A stretch of 64,000 nucleotides of DNA, taken from NCBI GenBank assembly GCA_964036295.1, contig OZ038469.1:17479591-17543590 (forward strand), in the 5' to 3' direction. The DNA comes from Plumapathes pennacea. Taxonomy: Eukaryota; Cnidaria; Anthozoa; Antipatharia; Myriopathidae. A program made the position numbers and the translations under genes. Shown here piece after piece: positions 22,479 to 29,127 of this stretch (position 1 is its first letter; each line of letters starts with the position of its first letter). A model generated the notes under the pieces. It ran no database searches. It saw nothing but the letters and a program-made list of their open reading frames with translations, and was not told the DNA's origin.

Positions 22479-24583
22479 CTTTATTATTATTATTATTACT
22501 ATTTTTGGCCTATAAGTTCAGGTAGGGTCAAGCATGTGACAATTATATATCTTATTTAGAAAGAGAGTTATTTGTTATGCAATTAAAAATGCAGAGACAA
22601 CTTTGACAACTTAGACAACTGAGATTCTAGTTGCAATTAGCTATTTCATTTAAATCAAACTCATTTTCATAGGCAATGTTTTGCACTAGGCTTCGTTTTA
22701 AACAGAAGTGAGTAAAATTATAGCTACACGTCTAGTTTTACAATAGAGGGAACAGACATTTCGGAACCAAGAGAGGCGTGGAACAGTATCTGGGGCAAAT
22801 CACGTGCTCGGCGTAACGTTGGTGCCGAAGCCAAACCGGAGACTGGGGAGAGCGATTTGGAGCATGTTATTTAGTATTCATGTGTTCTTTTTCTGGTGAT
22901 TTCAGCAATTAAATTCTTCAGGGTTCATATTATTACATATTCTAAGATGTTGTGCTTTGAATTCATCTTCTTGCAGAGGGGAAGTGCAAAAATGTTGGCA
23001 ACTATCTAGTTTTACAAGAAATGTTTGAGCGATGTCTACCATGGGATATGGCAGACAAAGAAGATACCACATCCCAATTGCCTGGATGGATTCTCGCGCC
23101 GAATAACTTCCAAGATTCCAGTTTGGATTTCCAGGAACTCTGTCCAAAACCTTGGAAATATTTGACAGCAAAAGAGTTACAAACGACTTCTTTTTATGGA
23201 CAAACATATTCCTATGGGGGTGGGGGCTACGTAGCAGACCTTGGATACACTTCTACGTCAGCAAATGAAGTTATTGATATTCTCGAAGAAAATGTCTGGA
23301 TCGACGATAGAACTGCTGGAGTGTTTGTCGAATTTGCTGTGTTTGAGCCAAGTACGTCCCTCGTCACTTCCGTTAAGTATCTGTACGAACGACTGGCCAC
23401 AGGGCAGACTGACACAAGAACCAAAGTGAAAACGTTGACACTGTACTCACCAGCAGACCCTGGACTTCGTTCAATCTACGAAGTTTGCCAACTGCTCTTT
23501 ATATTGGTCATTTGCTTCATGCTTTTTGCTGAAATTGTTAAACTTACTCATGCTCAGACCGCTTACTTCAAGCACTTCTGGAATTGGGTGGAGTTGATAC
23601 TGATCGCAAGTGCTTCATCGTCGCTTGCGATGTTTTTCCTGAAACAGAAATACACCAGTGCGTTTGTAAAAAGCGTGCGTGCCAACCCATTTGAAACAAC
23701 AAGTGCAGACTACCTGGTGCTTTGGTCGGACTTGGAGGTCGCTTTACTTTCATTTGTCATTTTCATTGTTACCATCAAACTTCTCCGGATCATTCGATTT
23801 AATCGTCACGTGTGCCAAATGATGGCAACTCTGAAGAGGTCATCCAAGCCTCTTGTGTCATTTTCAGCCGTCTTTATCACCGCATTGTTGGGATTTTCAC
23901 ACCTTGGTTACCTCGTTTTTGGACACAACCTGGAAGCGTACTCAACATATGGCGGTACCTTGGCTTCAATGCTTGTCATGACGTTGGGTGGTCGGATGTA
24001 TTACAACGAACTCTCCTCGATCAATAGCGTTATTGGTCCAAGTTTTCTGTTTATATACATGGTCATCATCGGCTGTATACTGGTAAATTTGTTTGTAACT
24101 ATTCTGATGGACACTTACAGCGATGTCAGGGGAAGTGTTTCAGGCGACGAAGACTTTTCTGACGCAGATCTGGGCGATTTTATGGCAGACTACATCAAAA
24201 AACGCATTAAAGGTCTTCAAAGAAAGATTGTTTTGTGGTGGAAGGAGAGGTCAAGAAAGAAGGAAGCCGAGGCAGCAAGGCGAAGAAGTAGTGGTGGCTT
24301 GGTGAAGTTGAATGCAATTCGTAAAAAAACATTGCGTGAAAGAAGATTTCAGGTTGAAGATTTTGAAAATGTAGAACTACTAACAGTAGCGACAGAATAC
24401 GCTACAGAAGTGAAACATTCAGGCTCACCGTCAACTTTTATGGACAGTCTATCGGACTTAAATTTGTCCACGTGGCATAGCATACTTTTGATGTACGCAG
24501 GAGAAGAAATCGTAGAAGATCTTTCCGTCGAGGAAATTGTACAGTGTCTTTCAAACCACAAGAATTTACAATTAAGCAGTTAA
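6560..24583 (+). CDS. Gene B: polycystin-1-like receptor-channel with USOMP5/discoidin head
   Basis: I assembled 19 exons: 6560-6644, 8487-8538, 9364-9493, 9908-10436, 11920-12257, 12341-12482, 12921-13211, 13990-14148, 14861-15194, 15748-16333, 16646-16783, 17117-17242, 17351-17536, 18185-18403, 18762-19502, 19836-20060, 20529-21809, 21916-22084, 22977-24583. They total 7,338 nt, or 2,445 codons plus stop, and all junctions are in phase. Order of parts by residue: signal peptide 1-20, USOMP5-like 29-265, discoidin 266-425, Cys-rich 426-522, Tudor-like 523-575, REJ-like 576-882, GAIN/GPS about 883-1380, TM1 about 1400, PLAT about 1430-1545, TM2-6 to about 1840, TOP domain and TM7-11 in the last two exons. 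Family members are cell-surface or ciliary receptor-channels. The ligand is unknown. Sites least certain are the acceptors of exons 5, 8 and 14. Confidence 0.85.
6645..8486. other. Gene B intron 1
   Basis: The first ~1.08 kb matches gene C intron 1. Similarity ends near 7725, which marks the left edge of the swapped head cassette. It contains a 10-bp tandem repeat (7383-7445) and a short foldback at about 8073-8127 (ctctctaaagcagacac and its complement). No exon is visible. Confidence 0.6.
7383..7445. repeat. 10-bp tandem repeat gtgctctcgc
   Basis: About six units of gtgctctcgc and close variants occur here. The same place in gene C intron 1 (about 29857-29880) has only about two units, so the array length has changed since duplication. 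Confidence 0.75.
8487..10436 (+). CDS. Gene B exons 2-4: USOMP5-like fibrinogen-related domain
   Basis: Exons 8487-8538, 9364-9493 and 9908-10436 form one phase 1-1 module of about 237 residues. The sequence has Cys-Asn-Glu-Leu with Ala-Asp-Pro shortly after, Val-Phe-Cys-Gln-Met, Trp-Thr-Leu-Val-Met-Lys, Gln-Glu-Thr-Lys-Leu-Pro-Thr-Tyr-Trp, Ile-Cys-Leu-Gly-Met-Lys, Asn-Asn-Cys-Asn-Lys-Glu-Gly-Phe-Asn and Met-Gly-Tyr-Ile. This order is what I recall of coral USOMP5 and related fibrinogen-like extracellular proteins. It would sit at the outer tip of the receptor and may bind glycans or matrix, which is inference. Without splicing after 10436 the frame stops 17 codons later. Gene C lacks this module completely. 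Confidence 0.75.
8602..8885. mobile_element. MITE with a nested foldback
   Basis: The outer terminal repeats (ggcctgtttc...cgaacttcacatg and the complement ending in aaacaggcctt) enclose a second inverted repeat, at about 8697-8830. Its arms are GC-rich (ggctctccc..., and gggagagcc). The outer family recurs at 15282-15403 and 38439-38549. It lies in gene B intron 2. Confidence 0.65.
9513..9682. repeat. 21-bp minisatellite, eight units
   Basis: About eight copies of a 21-bp unit (agtcaatattacattgagag plus one base) follow the donor of exon 3 directly. Because 21 is a multiple of three, several frames stay open across it and give repetitive ORFs on both strands. Splicing and domain continuity (Ser-Lys|Asp-Thr-Phe) show that it is intronic. 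Confidence 0.85.
10437..11919. other. Gene B intron 4
   Basis: This is a large intron with no exon visible. It holds a (TTA)n microsatellite at 11360-11420, a 2x direct repeat of agtgcagaaatgtgaaattt at about 10819-10860, and short acggca repeats near 11560. The acceptor is ambiguous: AG at 11919 or at 11928 both keep phase, so nine bases (three residues) may be in or out. Confidence 0.6.
11360..11420. repeat. (TTA)n microsatellite
   Basis: A run of about 20 TTA/ATT triplets with one interruption lies in gene B intron 4. Confidence 0.9.
11920..12482 (+). CDS. Gene B exons 5-6: discoidin (F5/8 type C) domain
   Basis: Exons 11920-12257 (338 nt) and 12341-12482 (142 nt) encode about 160 residues. 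Cys and Pro-Leu-Gly-Met-Glu come near the start, then Ile-Ser-Ala-Ser-Ser, Trp-Leu-Lys-Val-Asp-Phe-Gly, Val-Thr-x-Ile-x-Ile-Gln-Gly-Arg, Tyr-Val-Arg-Ile-His-Pro and a closing Met-Arg-Val-Glu-Phe-Leu-Gly-Cys. This is the standard order of coagulation factor 5/8 C domains, which bind glycans, collagen or lipids. Gene D has the same two exons with identical lengths. Confidence 0.85.
12921..13211 (+). CDS. Gene B exon 7: Cys-rich domain resembling the MGAT5 C-terminus
   Basis: This single phase 1-1 exon encodes about 97 residues with eight or nine cysteines. The pattern is Gly-Cys-x3-Cys, Met-x-Cys, then a Phe-Pro-Cys, Phe-Ala-Pro-Leu-Thr-Lys-Arg-Cys, a Cys-Leu-Tyr and a final Arg-Arg-Leu-Cys-Pro-Cys. 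From memory this resembles the cysteine-rich C-terminal tail of MGAT5-type N-acetylglucosaminyltransferases, without the catalytic domain. If right, it is a stand-alone Cys-knit module here. It could also be an unnamed domain. Confidence 0.55.
13680..13706. repeat. Poly-T tract
   Basis: An uninterrupted run of about 27 T lies in gene B intron 7. Before it (13526-13556) is a solo end of the MITE family whose terminus is gaaagtggcttatt. Confidence 0.9.
13990..14148 (+). CDS. Gene B exon 8: Tudor-like domain
   Basis: This 159-nt phase 1-1 exon encodes about 53 residues: Gly-Thr-Lys-Val-Ile-Ala-Phe-Trp-Pro, Phe-Tyr-Ser-Gly-Val-Val, Tyr-Phe-Ile-Gln-Tyr-Asp-Asp-Gly-Asp-Glu and a final Leu-Arg-x-Phe. 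This is the five-strand Tudor/SH3-like barrel pattern. The acceptor (tatcgtgacag) has a poor pyrimidine tract, but it is the only one that preserves phase and frame. The donor (gca|gtacgt) is good. Tudor folds are mostly intracellular, so its place in an ectodomain is unusual. It could be skipped without a frame change. Confidence 0.6.
14861..16333 (+). CDS. Gene B exons 9-10: shortened REJ-like region
   Basis: Exons 14861-15194 (334 nt, phase 1 to 2) and 15748-16333 (586 nt) encode about 307 residues. They begin Val-Cys-Thr-Cys-Lys and contain the REJ-type motif Gly-Cys-Thr-Val-Ser-Pro-x-Glu-Gly, then Phe-Phe-x-Ser-Cys-Val-Gly-Trp-x-Asp-Glu-Asp-x-Pro-Leu. REJ is the receptor-for-egg-jelly module of polycystin-1 relatives. 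Compared with gene D, exon 9 is exactly 360 nt shorter and lacks the Tyr-Ser-Tyr-Asp-Pro...Phe-Ser-Trp-x-Cys-Trp block. From here on genes B and C match closely. Confidence 0.75.
15282..15403. mobile_element. Small MITE in intron 9
   Basis: Inverted ends (ggcctgtttcaaacatcgaa and the complement ending in gtttgaaacaggcctta) enclose about 60 bp. The element is at the same place in gene C (38439-38549), so it was there before duplication. Confidence 0.7.
16646..19502 (+). CDS. Gene B exons 11-15: GAIN-type region with furin-like site
   Basis: Exons 16646-16783, 17117-17242, 17351-17536, 18185-18403 and 18762-19502 are all phase 0. The first three encode short amphipathic helices with Val-Asp-Glu-Leu-Leu and similar repeats, as in the helical part of the GAIN domains that precede a GPS. 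The last encodes the beta-rich part, with Pro-Tyr-x-Trp-Asp near its start and Cys-Lys-Tyr-Trp...Glu-Gly-Cys-Lys at its end. Arg-Ser-Arg-Arg at 19299-19310 is a furin-type motif. The acceptor of exon 14 (ccacgtgaag) is unusual for lack of pyrimidines but is required by phase and by gene C. Confidence 0.75.
17752..18014. mobile_element. Foldback insertion present in B, absent from C
   Basis: A near-perfect inverted repeat (arms starting at 17764 with aaactggtgtatcaactagg and ending at 17948) plus ~54 bp is inserted in intron 13. A 12-bp direct repeat, caagtcaagttc, flanks it at 17752-17763 and 18003-18014. Gene C has a single caagtcaagttc and nothing between, which is an empty site. Confidence 0.75.
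19836..20060 (+). CDS. Gene B exon 16: GPS and first transmembrane segment
   Basis: The exon encodes Cys-Phe-Cys-Thr-His-Leu-Ser-Ala-Phe-Gly-Gly, a G-protein-coupled receptor proteolysis site in which cleavage would fall between Leu and Ser. About 45 residues on comes a hydrophobic helix, Val-Leu-Ala-Thr-Val-Cys-Thr-Ile-Phe-Ala-Leu-Tyr-Phe-Leu, followed by a basic cytosolic stretch. Ser in place of the common Thr is tolerated in known GPS motifs, so autoproteolysis is possible. Gene C is nearly identical, and gene D has Cys-Ala-Cys-Asn-His-Leu-Ser. Confidence 0.85.
20147..20172. repeat. (GTCT)n microsatellite
   Basis: About six units occur in intron 16. Gene C has about four at 43413-43431. 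Confidence 0.85.
20234..20466. mobile_element. Inverted-repeat element in intron 16
   Basis: The left part (tttgacctgaaaaccactgtgcagag) and right part (ctctgcacg...attttcaggtaaat, reading inward) are imperfect complements. An inner pair, gcgcaatgaattatgga and its complement, sits within. It is shared with gene C (about 43492-43722), and related ends occur near 48840-48960 and 62780-62860. Confidence 0.5.
20529..21809 (+). CDS. Gene B exon 17: PLAT domain and TM2-TM6
   Basis: The 1,281-nt phase 0-0 exon starts with a PLAT/LH2 domain: Tyr-Lys-Tyr-Gln-Ile-Tyr-Ile-Arg-Thr-Gly, Val-Gly-Ile-Val-Leu-Tyr-Gly-Glu-Asn-Gly, Leu-Tyr-Lys-Ile-Lys-Leu-Trp-His-Asp-Asp, Trp-Phe-Val-Glu-Asp-Val and Trp-His-Phe-Ile-Ala. 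Four hydrophobic segments follow (around 21070-21125, 21195-21260, 21325-21410 and 21440-21540), then a charged cytosolic loop and a helix with Leu-Met-Ile-Val-Cys-Tyr-Gly-Asn-Arg. This matches the TM2-TM6 layout of polycystin-1 proteins, in which PLAT is cytosolic and binds lipids and partners. Confidence 0.88.
21916..24583 (+). CDS. Gene B exons 18-19: TOP domain and channel region
   Basis: Exon 21916-22084 begins the extracellular polycystin domain (Tyr-Asn-Gly-Arg-Pro-Phe-Asp, then Gly-Met-Pro-Arg-Leu-Arg-Gln-Ile-Arg-Val-Lys). Exon 22977-24583 completes it and adds TM7-11, the pore (Leu-Gly-Gly at 23984-23992) and the basic tail. The junction needs a GC donor at 22085-22086. The GT two bases later would bring a stop codon. 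About 11 residues differ from gene A, including Glu-Arg-Arg for Gly-Gly-Ile in the cytosolic tail. Confidence 0.87.
22209..22500. repeat. Long (TTA)n microsatellite in the last intron
   Basis: About 290 bp of TTA triplets with TTG and TCA interruptions lie between the last two exons of gene B. Gene C has at the same place a shorter (ATT)n tract that passes into (TTTA)n (45517-45647). Confidence 0.95.
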
Positions 24584-25041
24584 TAGATCGTTGATGAAAG
24601 ACCGTTCTATGAAAGAGGAAGACCAGCAAGATGACTGAAATAAGACAAGGATATGATTCTCTGGTTCTGGTTTCTTTCGAGTCTCTTGAGAAAGTTACGT
24701 GTATGAAGCGCTATTCCATTTTACCCGTCGACATGATTTTATTTGGTCAATTATCCTCGCATAGGGCTGATAATGACTGGACACGCAAAGTATTGTGGTC
24801 GAAGGAGATCCCCTTGGCATGGCTTTGTATTGATAATAACAAGACCGAGTAGAACATTGATAAATCCCGGTATTTCTTCGAAAAGAAGTAGCAATTGAAA
24901 ATTATAGGACCAAATATAGATGCGACACCGCTCAATGAATCTTGTTGAGTTTTTTCCCATAAACAATCAGTGGTACATAAGATTATACCTTCAATCCTCT
25001 AGTATTTAAAAGGAACTCAAAACCCAACATGGCGATTTGGA

Positions 25042-25047
25042 AATAAA
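25042..25047 (+). terminator. Polyadenylation signal, gene B
   Basis: AATAAA about 460 bp after the stop codon, at the same place as after genes A and C. Confidence 0.5.
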
Positions 25048-25227
25048 AGCAATAAATATGATGTGTAGTTCGTCGCGTTTCGCAAGCTCAGTTGTTTGCT
25101 CATTGCTGTTGTCTGTAGTCGTAACAAAGATTGACTCTGGAAAATTACATTGAGATTTAAACATTTATCCGAAATGGAGGTCAAGAAAGACCGAAGCGGA
25201 AACACCCAAGGCGAGTGTAGTGGTGGG

Positions 25228-25520
25228 TACAACGTGCGTCAAACTTATTCGTAGGAAAAAGATTGCAAAGGAGACTGGTAAATCAGCGTATAGACGGCTG
25301 CGGAGTAGATGGTCCCAAAAACGTCGAGCTCATAGCAATAAAAACAGAAAACCCTCCTGGAGTGGACCAATCGCATTCACTTAGGTCAGGCACTCCTGTG
25401 GTTTCGGTGGTCGACAGGTTGGACATGAATTCCTTTACGTGGCATAATATACTGAAGATGTACACAGAAGAAGAAATCAATGAAGATAGGGTCATAGAGG
25501 ACATTTGTGAGGTGTTTTAG
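25228..25520 (+). pseudogene. Relic of a polycystin-like C-terminal tail, second copy
   Basis: This is the counterpart of 2683-2975, with a few changes such as Lys for Met before Met-Tyr and Glu-Val for Gly-Met at the end. The reading frame to the stop at 25520 is intact in both copies. Confidence 0.5.
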
Positions 25521-26521
25521 ACTGCAGAAATGGAGTATACTTTTTGAAGACGGATTACTGAGGTTATTCAATGAGCGAACACCCCAACTGAAGGTCGTCC
25601 GAAAGAAGACCAAGGAAATATTGAAAGTATAAAGCGCCAATCGCCATTCTACCCTCTCATGCCATATCGATATACTCACCGTTTATTATTCTTTCTCTGT
25701 ATCACGAAAAGCGCCCACGAAATCTTTGAGCCGAGAACCGCTTTGCCAATTCAAAGTAAAAACATGAAATGAAATTAAACAAAAAATAAGATTAGATGTT
25801 GAAGTGGGTGGCTGGTAGAGCATAGGTTACTGTAATAATCTAATCACCTTGTTTTAAACGCCGCATTGATTTTAAATAGCAAATTGATTGGCTAGACTCT
25901 TGTATGATATTTTACATGTTCAGAGGGTGACAGTTTCAACCACTTTGCGAGTTCCTGCTTAATCTAATGTTAACAAGCTGCCCAAGCTGGTTCTGATGCA
26001 GTTCCTAAAGTTTACTATTTTATGCTCAAATTAACGGTAACAACAACCTGAGAGGAGGTTTAGTTGTTTAAGATATTTTTTATTATAGCATACAATTATA
26101 ATAAAAATAGCTGATACGCATTTATAAGCTAAGATGGTAGAACAAACAAATGACTTTTCTCTTGATAGATTTGAAAGTGCAAGGAATCGGTTGACAGCAT
26201 ACAGCAACCGCACACAGGCAAATAAAGCAGCACGAAAACAGAACCGATTTGTCAAACGGGCACTTTCGGCCACTTCGATGCTCTTGTTTACATCTAGAAA
26301 TGTTTAAAAATATTAAGGCTAAACTTTGGTTCTCAACACAAAAAATTGTAATAAATCATAACAAAAATAGCCAAAATACACTTTTAGGTCAAAAGAAACT
26401 AATCTTCTCCTCAAACGAGTCGGATGGGAATGGATTCTTGACTCATTTTTCGAATTTCGCGCGTGTTTACATTTCACATGTCGCAATATAAATGTACAAA
26501 TGAGCGAACGTACACGCAATA

Positions 26522-26971
26522 CTACGGTGACCGGGTTATTTTAATTTCTATGTGAACTGAGTTTTCCTTTACGCCGGTTTTTCTGTTCATAGGAATACAA
26601 ATTTTCATTGGACCGAGTAGCATACAGAGTCCTTCAATTCCATCACAAACGGATCGTTGTTGACACTGGAAGGTCTCCGGTATTTGTAAGTGGCGTGCGA
26701 GGAAAGGAATGTGGTGCTTGTGGACACGAAACTCAGCAAAGCATTCAGAGTCTTCCACTTGATCAAGATCAAACGCAGGGTACGACTCGTGTGGAAAGTC
26801 GAGATTCGTAGACTGGTGTACATCGTACAAATGGACGAACTCCTCGTCGTCAAATACATCGCCGACGTAGCACCAGAGTAGCAAATCTTGGATCTCTCTA
26901 AAATACGTTTCTTGAACTGGATACTTAATAAAAACAAACTTTTCGGAATTCTTCTCGTCGTCGTCGTGCAA
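26522..26971 (-). pseudogene. PIF/Harbinger-like transposase fragment, second copy
   Basis: The open frame is 150 codons from a TTG with no certain start. It carries the same acidic and Cys-Asp-Gly-Ile-Glu-Gly-Leu-Cys motif regions as 4018-4480, and the catalytic domain is absent. One codon fewer than copy 1 occurs near Glu-Lys-Phe. Confidence 0.5.
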
Positions 26972-27183
26972 GTCGCGCCGCTTGCTTAAGCCCTTTTTTT
27001 CGCGCCAAGAACGAGGTCCTTGTCTCTTTAAGGTTATGACGTCAGAACACCTCGTCGTCGTGTCTCGACGTCGTGGTGCTTAAAGTCTCTAATAACACTC
27101 GCACGACAACACCATTCTGTAGTCGGATAGAATTTAACTCATTCCGAACGCTGATAAGGCGAATGGGATTAAGTGATTTTTTA

Positions 27184-27925
27184 TGCTGGGCCCAGCATAT
27201 AATTGTTTTCACCCGAAAACCACAGCGTAGGTATCATGACAATTGGTAAAAGAAGTCCCCCTCTAGGATTTTGAATTTTGATTGACGTGTAAGCAAAAAT
27301 ACTATATTTTGATTGGATAATGTTCACGTGCAAGCGGCGGCTGAGTTTCAAAGTATGTAACGTGAGATTTTTGTTGACGTATACTTGCGCTCTTGCGGTT
27401 TTTGTTCATGATATTCACTTTCGCATTTTTCTTCGTCCAGCTGGTTAAAACTAAGCGAAGGAAAGCAAACATAATCAAACGATACCATTTCGACAAGCTG
27501 AAGTGGCTCCCGGCTGGGTTTTTCAGCTTTAACATACGCTCATCAAACAACCGTGAATTCATCAAAACCGCGGTGATAATAGCTCAGAAACGAAACAGGC
27601 CGATTGGAAGTTAGAAAGCTTGGTAGAAGAAACGCAATTTAGAAGACGAAAAACAGGTAAGTAATGAAGCACAGGCTAGATTAATCGTGGCCTGTGATTA
27701 GAAACTAATGTTCGAAGTCAAACTGTCTAAACAATCATGCATGAAAATGAGATATGTCACTCCCAAACTCAAAATGTAGATTCTCTCATCCTTTTGAAGC
27801 AAATGTACGAGTGTTGTAATTATAACTTATAGTTTAATCAGGTTCATTTGAGTAAATCAAAAGCCAAGTTCCCCATACTGTATAATATTTTTTCGGGTGA
27901 GAAATTGAAAGAGAAAATTGAAGTT
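27184..27925. repeat. Dispersed repeat element, copy 2
   Basis: This is the tandem-duplicate counterpart of 4680-5420, including the CAG|GTAAGT donor at 27656/27657. Confidence 0.6.
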
Positions 27926-27999
27926 GATCACTCTTGGGAGTCTCGCTCTAGTCCAGAGATTGCATATTCAACAATTCTTATGGTGTGTGCGGACACTTG

Positions 28000-28122
28000 C
28001 CACACCAAACTTGAATCCCAGCATCTGTCGCGTTTTCACGCGACAAAACTTGTTAATTTTACATTCAACTAACATTCTACATTCAACCGACGGGCAGTTG
28101 AGCAAATTTTCGAGTCAACGCG
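28000..28122 (+). pseudogene. Second signal-peptide-like exon upstream of gene C
   Basis: This is the copy of 5480-5616. The phase-1 donor (cgcg|gtacgtaag) and the His-Ser-Thr-Asp-Gly-Gln segment are conserved. Relic or alternative first exon remains open. Confidence 0.4.
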
Positions 28123-28191
28123 GTACGTAAGTAAAGATTATTTTTAAATTATTGCGTGATCACGATAATTGTACAAATTCGTATTCTTTAA

Positions 28192-28411
28192 GGGTGCGTT
28201 CGATTGACCGCATTCTATAATAGGAATAGCTAAAATGATCCAAAGTTTTGCTTGTTCTTGGGGAATTATTTTTTGGGATTGTTTTCAAAACCTTCGTGCT
28301 GACATTTTGAACAGCTCCCAATACATCTTGACATAATTCAGCTATAAAGCAAAATATTTATCAATCAGTACCACTATTCCTAATCCGGAAAAGACCCAAT
28401 CGAACGCGCCC
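28192..28411. mobile_element. MITE of the B-C spacer, member 1
   Basis: Same element and flanking TAA as 5686-5905. Confidence 0.6.
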
Positions 28412-28636
28412 TAAGTGTTCTGGATCTTTCCGTACTCTTTTTAGAGCAGCAAAAGACATAAACATCTTACACACCGCCGGGTGATCGTCATTTAAATTGT
28501 CTTATAAATAATCGTCGTTCTCCAAAGCATGCAGCGTAAGAGACAAAGCCACACGTGACTCGTTCTAGAAAGCATTTATTGTTCGATGCGTCAAAAATGT
28601 TTGAGTGACTCTTGGGGCCATATACGGGTTTGATAA

Positions 28637-28840
28637 GGGCGCGTTCGATTGGGAATAGCGATACTGATTGGTAAAGGATTTTGCTTTGTAGCTGAATTAT
28701 GTCGAGATATATTGGGAGCTGTTCGAAATGTTAGCGTGAAGGTTTTGAAAACAATCCCGAAAACATTTTCCCCAGAGCAAGCAAAACTTTGGATCATTTT
28801 AGCTATTCCTATTACGGAATAGGGTCAATCGAACGCACCC
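28637..28840. mobile_element. MITE of the B-C spacer, member 2
   Basis: Inverted relative to 28192-28411. It has an internal deletion of about 20 bp near the left end, but a better preserved right end (caatcgaacgcaccc) than its counterpart at 6131-6350. Confidence 0.6.
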
Positions 28841-29042
28841 AAGTTTTAGCTCAACAACAACTGAACATGCTTAAAAACATTCATTTTTATTTATGACAAC
28901 TTTACTTTTGCAATTAGCATTTCAATTTTATGTCACTTAATATGTTTAATAATAATATTGCTGTGCAAATAATGTCACAATAACGTCAATTTAAGTACAC
29001 ATTTATATTTGTGCGATCTCTTCCAGCCTCGAACACCAAGCC

Positions 29043-29127
29043 ATGAAGTTAAGAGTTCTGATTCAAGCTGTGCTGATTTTAATCATCCTCCATTCGACCG
29101 ACGGGCAGTTTAGCAATTCTCCAAGTG
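29043..29127 (+). CDS. Gene C exon 1: signal peptide
   Basis: The exon is 85 nt and ends in phase 1, nearly identical to gene B exon 1, with the same aagccATGAAG context. The gtatgt donor is retained. Confidence 0.85.

Larger units (their letters stand above)
24584..29026. other. B-C intergenic region
   Basis: This is a near copy of 2039-6543. It holds gene B's 3' UTR (AATAAA at 25042), the tail relic (25228-25520), the transposase fragment (26522-26971, minus), the dispersed element (27184-27925), the second signal-peptide-like exon with donor at 28122/28123, and MITEs at 28192-28411 and 28637-28840. Relative to the A-B copy it has small indels, for example the loss of a C-rich stretch near 26460. 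Confidence 0.7.

Noticed and set aside
22136-22525. Long poly-Leu/poly-Ile reading frames on both strands
   Set aside because: They are translations of the (TTA)n microsatellite in an intron.
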